Source: Geobacter sp. AOG1 (GTDB taxonomy: Bacteria > Desulfobacterota > Desulfuromonadia > Geobacterales > Geobacteraceae). Taken from it: a stretch of 64,000 nucleotides of DNA. Location of the stretch: the NCBI RefSeq assembly GCF_019972315.1, contig NZ_BLIZ01000001.1, positions 1,976,513 to 2,040,512 on the forward strand, given 5' to 3'. Within the stretch, counting starts at the first letter, position 1, and each line of letters begins with the position of its first letter. Both the position numbers and the translations under genes were made by a program. Under the pieces are notes generated by a model. That model had not been told where the DNA came from. It was given only the letters and a program-made list of their open reading frames with translations, and ran no database searches. This document shows positions 61,516 to 64,000 of this stretch, in pieces.

Positions 61516-62115
61516 ATGAAAAAACCCTTGATCCTGGCATTAACGGTGTTCCTGATGACTATGTTGTGCGCCACATTGGGCACGGCTGCGGAACAGGTAG
61601 TGCCACGAGTGAGCATCGACATTTCGGGTCATCCCTTCAAGGGGCCGGCGAACGCGCCGGTTACTGTCGTGGTATTTTCAGACTACCTCTGACCGGTCTG
61701 CAAACGGCTCGAGCCGTCACTCCAGCAGGTGCTGGAGAGGTATCCCAAGGATGTGAAGCTGGTCCACAAGTTTCTTCCCCATTACCGCGAGTTCTCCCTT
61801 AAGGCCGCAATAGCCGCTTTGGCAGCGGACGACCAGAAGAAGTTCTGGGAATTTCACGACAAGCTGTTCGAAAATCAGGGGGGCCTCAAAGACGCGATGA
61901 TTACAGAGATCGCCGTATTACTGAAGTTGGATGTGGAACAGTTCAGGAAAAAAATGCAGGACCTCGCCATTGAAGAGCTGATCAACAGGGACATTAACGA
62001 CGCGAGAGAACTTGATATCCGTGGGACGCCGCAGGTCTACATTAACGGCAGACTTCTTAAGGACCGCTCCTTTCCCAGCTTCGTCGATGCCATCGACAAA
62101 GAGCTGAAGAAATAG
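61516..62115 (+). CDS. Predicted selenoprotein: DsbA-like thiol-disulfide oxidoreductase
   Basis: From ATG 61516 (AAGGAGG 7 bases upstream) one frame of 199 codons runs to 62115, broken only by TGA at 61690-61692 (codon 59). The context is TVVVFSDYL-TGA-PVCKRLEPSL. DsbA-family proteins have FSDYQCPVCKR here, so the TGA replaces the first Cys of CxxC, giving a Sec-Pro-Val-Cys motif. A signal peptide (about 1-23, ending TAAE) predicts a periplasmic place. Downstream are the DsbA helical insert and the cis-Pro loop IRGTPQVYING near 167-177. A SECIS-like hairpin follows the TGA. Confidence 0.9.
61690..61737 (+). promoter_or_regulatory. SECIS-like element with Sec TGA
   Basis: After TGA 61690-61692, CTCCAGC (61720-61726) pairs perfectly with GCTGGAG (61731-61737), with the loop AGGT, which contains the GGU typical of bacterial SECIS. 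The loop is 34-38 bases past the TGA, at the long edge of the usual range. An inner palindrome ACGGCTCGAGCCGT lies just before and could form an alternative stem. Confidence 0.65.
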
Positions 62116-62163
62116 ATAACCTCTGACATATCTCCGTCAGAGGCTCGCCTAGGAAGAGAGACG

Positions 62164-63582
62164 ATGAGATTGCGCTACGTAAGTGTCTATGTTTGCACCA
62201 TCATCATCGTGATGATGACGATCCCGATGACACCTGCATCTGCCGAACCGGGAACAAATCTCCAACTCCCTTCATACCGGCTCAACCGTGCCGACGAGGA
62301 CTATCGCTACCTGCGCGATCCCGCACGTCGTATCGACTTCTGGGACCCAGTGAAATATGTGCCGCTCGACGAGACCGGGGGCTGGTTCATCTCCATCGGC
62401 GGGGAGGCGCGGGAGCGGTACGAATACTTCGGTCATCCCGGTTGGGGACAGAACCCCCAGGACCACGGCTATCTCCTCCAACGCTACTTCTTGCATGGCG
62501 ATCTTCAGATGGGTGAGCACGTCCGCCTTTTCAGCCAGCTCCAGAGCAGTCTGGAAGATGGGCGAAAAGGTGGCCCACGAACATCTGACGAAAACGAGCT
62601 TGATCTGCACCAGGCGTTCCTCGACCTGAAGCTGGATTTAGGCGGGGATTCATCGTTTACCCTGCGCTCGGGCCGGCAAGAGTTGGCGTATGGCACTCAG
62701 CGTATCATCTCGGTGAGGGAAGGGCCAAACGTGCGTCAGAGCTTCGACGGTTTCCGGGGCATCTATCGGGGGGGAGATGTTCAGATAGATGGCTTTGCCA
62801 CCAAGCCGGCGCAGACTAACCGCCATGTCTTCGACGACGGGCCGGATAATGCCAAGGCCCTCTGGGGGGCGTATGCAGTACTCCCCTTTCAGCTCCTCCC
62901 CAAGGGGAATATTGATCTCTACTACATCGGCTTGTTCCGCCGCAATGCGAGCTTTGATCAGGGGACTGCCCGTGAGACGCGGCATTCGGTGGGAACCAGG
63001 TTGTGGCGCACCGCTGCCCCCCTCGATTACAACTTTGAGTTCCTCTACCAGTGGGGAAGCTTTGGCAGCGGTGATATCGCTGCCTGGACTGCCGCTTCCG
63101 ACACCGGCTACACCTTTGCGGCGCTTCCACTCCGCCCGCGCATCGGCCTGCGCGCGGACATAGCCAGTGGCGATAGGGACCCGGCCAACCCCGACCTACA
63201 GTCCTTCAATCCGCTTTTCCCCAAAGGGGCCTATTTCAGCGAGGCGGGCCTTATCGGTCCGGTCAACTTCATCGACCTGAACCCTTGCTTCGACCTCCAC
63301 GTTACCGACCGTCTCACCATTATCTTCGACTGGGATTTTTTCTGGCGGGAGAGCACCCACGACGGGCTTTACAGCAGTGCCATTGTTCGGGTCCGCTCCG
63401 GCACGGCGAGCGACGCCCGCTACATTGGCAGCATGCCACAGGCGCAATTGTTGTGGGATATCAATCGCCACCTTTCGTTTACGGCGATTTACGGCCATTT
63501 CATTGCCGGCCGTTTCCTGAAAGAGACCGGCCCCGGTGAGGATGTGAACTACGTGACGACGTGGCTAACCTACAAGTTCTGA
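62164..63582 (+). CDS. Alginate-export-type outer-membrane porin
   Basis: The 472-residue precursor has a signal peptide (about 1-27, ending ASAE) and many alternating hydrophobic/polar strands. It begins with the typical YRLNRADEDYRYLRDPARR and contains WFISIGGEARERYEYFGHPGWG, SSFTLRSGRQELAYGTQRI near 165-183 and a final aromatic Phe, all as in alginate_export family (PF13372) beta-barrels. It is probably an outer-membrane channel. It lies 48 bp after the DsbA-like gene in the same direction. Confidence 0.85.
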   Translation: MRLRYVSVYVCTIIIVMMTIPMTPASAEPGTNLQLPSYRLNRADEDYRYLRDPARRIDFWDPVKYVPLDETGGWFISIGGEARERYEYFGHPGWGQNPQDHGYLLQRYFLHGDLQMGEHVRLFSQLQSSLEDGRKGGPRTSDENELDLHQAFLDLKLDLGGDSSFTLRSGRQELAYGTQRIISVREGPNVRQSFDGFRGIYRGGDVQIDGFATKPAQTNRHVFDDGPDNAKALWGAYAVLPFQLLPKGNIDLYYIGLFRRNASFDQGTARETRHSVGTRLWRTAAPLDYNFEFLYQWGSFGSGDIAAWTAASDTGYTFAALPLRPRIGLRADIASGDRDPANPDLQSFNPLFPKGAYFSEAGLIGPVNFIDLNPCFDLHVTDRLTIIFDWDFFWRESTHDGLYSSAIVRVRSGTASDARYIGSMPQAQLLWDINRHLSFTAIYGHFIAGRFLKETGPGEDVNYVTTWLTYKF

Positions 63583-64000
63583 CATAAGGCATACCAACGA
63601 GGCATTGACCGGGCAGTTGCGAGCACCTCTGTCAGAGCACATCTAAATACCGAATTACTCTTGCGGTGCGAACTGAAGTCTTTTGCCGAAGTAGTCAGAG
63701 GTGTTCTTTAGCCCCTCCAAGTAGTTTCCGTGGACCGCAGCCCAGATTTATTGAATTTACTGTAAGGATTTTCTGGAGGAACAGTGCAACCAGGAGGAAC
63801 GGTGGGCATTTAATTGTTGACTAGACTTAATCAAGACGATACAACATGTCAGAAAGATAGTAGATTATGGCATTTACATTTTTAGGATGTTTCTACGACG
63901 TCCCTGTATCTGCTGATCCCGTTATTGAATATTGATTGATAGTTGTTATTGAATTAATACATTTAGGTGGTGCAATTGAACCAACTTATTAAACAACTCA
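63583..64000. other. Intergenic region at right end of window
   Basis: This 418-bp stretch is much more AT-rich than the rest of the window, especially after 63800, and holds no supported gene. TTGACT (63817-63822) and TACAAC (63840-63845) with a 17-base spacer form a plausible promoter facing right. AGGTGG followed by TTG (near 63979) could start a gene that leaves the window. Confidence 0.4.
63817..63845 (+). promoter_or_regulatory. Possible sigma-70-type promoter at right end
   Basis: TTGACT and TACAAC with a 17-base spacer. The first possible downstream start is TTG near 63979. Weak, as no gene is visible. Confidence 0.35.

Noticed and set aside
61700-61720. Frameshift or pseudogene reading of the DsbA-like gene
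   Set aside because: Only one stop interrupts it, in frame, exactly at a catalytic Cys position, with a hairpin after it. The rest of the frame is intact. Selenocysteine is simpler than decay.
62650-62985. Minus-strand frame opposite the porin
   Set aside because: Shadow of the porin; lacks motifs and ribosome site.

Overview
The window is a bacterial chromosomal segment of high GC content and almost certainly belongs to a Geobacter-like member of the Desulfuromonadota (Geobacteraceae). The pointers are a eukaryote-type citrate synthase, the psiE-pstSCAB-phoU and phoBR set, a GspA/GspB pair, roadblock/DUF4388 proteins, many stand-alone response regulators, and two genes that read through an in-frame TGA at a catalytic cysteine position (selenocysteine). 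Species cannot be fixed from sequence alone.

Layout. 1-4050 (+) is a compact operon of two tandem thymidylate-kinase-like proteins, a small unknown protein, a CHAD protein and a Ppx/GppA-HD phosphatase, which together suggest polyphosphate or nucleotide signalling. 4075-7343 (-) has an RMD1/YagE-type membrane protein and the GspB/GspA pair. 7740-8678 (+) is a zinc-ribbon membrane protein. 8691-12218 (-) carries a glycosyltransferase, miaA and a CtpA protease. A 123-bp element with 18-bp terminal inverted repeats (12389-12511) precedes the roadblock and DUF4388 genes. 14281-19494 (-) is the phosphate regulon psiE-pstS-pstC-pstA-pstB-phoU, with a clear Pho box before pstS and a terminator between pstS and pstC. 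19642-23256 mixes a DUF502 protein, a secreted MsrB, a TPR protein, endonuclease V and an M23 peptidase. phoB-phoR (23367-25810, -) follow, with their own possible Pho box.

26264-33580 is central metabolism: an acyl-CoA ligase, a small membrane protein, an M24 peptidase, citrate synthase with a repeat-overlapped promoter, an AMMECR1 protein, an aldehyde dehydrogenase and a small lipoprotein. 33742-37101 has ndk, rlmN, an MTAP-type phosphorylase and a PfkB kinase. 37317-42406 has a PilW-like TPR lipoprotein, a RodZ-like protein and a signalling cluster (GAF, response regulators, UspA, REC-kinase). 42415-49275 is housekeeping: a FAD dehydrogenase, a YhaM-like HD nuclease, an MBL hydrolase, coaBC, a PLC-like protein, a family 4/5-type uracil-DNA glycosylase and a thioesterase.

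49503-63582 looks accessory. It holds a flavin disulfide reductase with a predicted selenocysteine at its redox-active position, YceI proteins with a MarR regulator, an isochorismatase-family hydrolase, a YtcJ-type amidohydrolase with a Cys/His-rich tail, an M20 hydrolase, an MFS transporter with an internal deletion, a TRIC-type channel, a broken NAD(P)-binding gene, an ADP-ribosylglycohydrolase fold protein, an alpha/beta hydrolase-OsmC fusion, a predicted Sec-x-x-Cys DsbA-like protein and an outer-membrane alginate-export-type porin. The two predicted selenoproteins are the main discovery: a conventional ORF caller splits both genes. No tRNA, rRNA, CRISPR array or complete insertion sequence was seen.
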